NCBI GenBank assembly: GCA_015499995.1
Contig: JADNRV010000296.1
Location: forward strand, 1 to 59,697
Origin: Flammula alnicola
Lineage: Eukaryota; Basidiomycota; Agaricomycetes; Agaricales; Strophariaceae
Reading direction: 5' to 3'
Length of the DNA: 59,697 nucleotides
Positions 58,925 through 59,697 of the stretch are shown here, piece by piece. The translations under genes were made by a program, and so were the position numbers. Within the stretch, counting starts at the first letter, position 1. Each line of letters starts with the position of its first letter. The notes beneath the pieces are model-generated. The model worked only from the letters and a program-made list of their open reading frames with translations, searched no databases and had not been told where the DNA came from.

Positions 58925-59635
58925 TCTTGGGAGTAGCCAGAGTTACAAAAATGTGCGTTGTCAGCATCGCGTGCAATGAAGGTAAGGACACTGAGTAATT
59001 GGGCAACTGGGTAGCTTTCGCATCAGTGCATGTTGCTTAGATGTGCTATGATACAAGTAATCGCACCTGCTAACAGAACCACCGCGAGGTCATAGTGAGA
59101 CCGAAAAGCACCTATTCAGTCATCTCTGGCATTAGTATCCACTGCCAAACCAGCTCCTGACTCAAAGCTCACCTTATTCCGCAGGCGAACCTACTCATAG
59201 TGCGCGCATTTGGCAGATAGTTTATGGCGTTCGCTCGTGATATCTTAACTGTGATCAACCAGATCATCCGTTAAGCCTTACTGAGTTTGCGTAAATGTAC
59301 TTACCTTTGTGCGTTCAATTCTGCGAAAATGGAAGGTAAAAAGTTATGCTGAACTGCTGACAGAAAGGACATGTTCGTTCAAGACGGCCTGAGGGAGAGA
59401 GGGAGGGAGGGAAGGAAGAACATTTCATCGTCGTGAGATACTTAAGTATCAGCAAATGCCGCGGTGATAGTGAGTGACTAGTGACTAGTAACTCTAAGTT
59501 CTCACACTTGACAGACGCTTGACAGCTCCGAGAAGTTACCTGAAGCCATCTTATCTACGACCAAACGGAGTCCGCACGCTCCAAGTGAGCAAGTCTTTCC
59601 GCAAGTTTCAGCAAGTAGCGAGGCCCGGCAAACGC
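58925..59635. other. Upstream region of the GCM transposase gene
   Basis: No further ORF was accepted. Contains a GA-rich run (GGGAGAGAGGGAGGGAGGG-like, 59391-59415) and tandem GTGACTAGT at 59471-59491. Confidence 0.4.
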
Positions 59636-59697
59636 ACTTAACTTGAACTTGACTTGGACTTAACTTGAACTTAACTGGGACAACTTAACTTGTCCGA
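59636..59697. repeat. AACTTG-rich repeat tract at the right edge
   Basis: CTTAACTTGAACTTGACTTG-like motifs run to the end of the window, with CTGGGACAACTTAACTTG at 59676-59693 matching the tract at 51274-51291. The array probably continues outside the window. Confidence 0.75.

Noticed and set aside
1..59697. CRISPR array, bacterial operon or riboswitch
   Set aside because: The window is eukaryotic. The tandem repeats lack the spacer structure of CRISPR, and no riboswitch fold was recognised.

Overview
The window is nuclear DNA of a mushroom-forming basidiomycete (Agaricomycetes-type). The evidence is genes cut by many 50-70 nt GT-AG introns, short 5' leaders behind TATA-like boxes, and family content typical of that class: a KDZ-type transposase with a CxC2-like cysteine cluster, an alcohol-oxidase-like GMC enzyme, a PQQ-type sugar dehydrogenase, DUF4360 and DUF6532 proteins, a MYND protein, an F-box protein and a GCM-domain transposase. 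All calls come from reading the sequence. No database search was run, so family names rest on recognised motifs.

Region 1 (1-7.25 kb) is a mobile-element block. It holds the 5' end of a KDZ transposase (minus strand, running off the left edge), a divergent multi-exon gene (749-3018), a Zn-cluster/coiled-coil gene (3177-5702, minus) and a small gene (5927-6681). Most of these carry frameshifts or stops. The block is saturated with the hexamer GCCGAT/ATCGGC, including inside introns, and ends near a cluster of perfect palindromes (7085-7231). Region 2 (7.9-14.7 kb) is a set of three co-oriented redox genes: a short-chain dehydrogenase, a 16-exon alcohol oxidase-like GMC gene with a single-nucleotide lesion, and a secreted quinoprotein sugar dehydrogenase-like gene.

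Region 3 (16.4-23.4 kb) is one long, low-complexity PH-domain gene on the minus strand. Region 4 (23.6-30.7 kb) is gene-poor, with a doubtful small secreted gene and a 71-bp essentially perfect palindrome at 28941-29011. Region 5 (30.8-39.8 kb) holds a secreted DUF4360 gene, a MYND zinc-finger gene and an F-box gene, separated by inverted-repeat and Helitron-like debris. Region 6 (40-52.2 kb) contains an unrecognised multi-exon gene, a cysteine-containing secreted protein with a truncated relic 2.3 kb downstream, a DUF6532-type gene and decayed copies of a dispersed repeat.

Region 7 (52.6-59.7 kb) is a second mobile element: a large GCM-domain, DDE-type transposase gene with a C-terminal PHD finger (53269-58924, minus). 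It is flanked by arrays of AACTTG-type repeats, including a 29-bp tandem repeat built on the palindrome CAAGTTAACTTG. The two transposon blocks show most of the decay (frameshifts, CGA-to-TGA stops). Single-base frameshifts also occur in the alcohol oxidase and F-box genes, so either real pseudogenisation or indel errors in the assembly must be considered.
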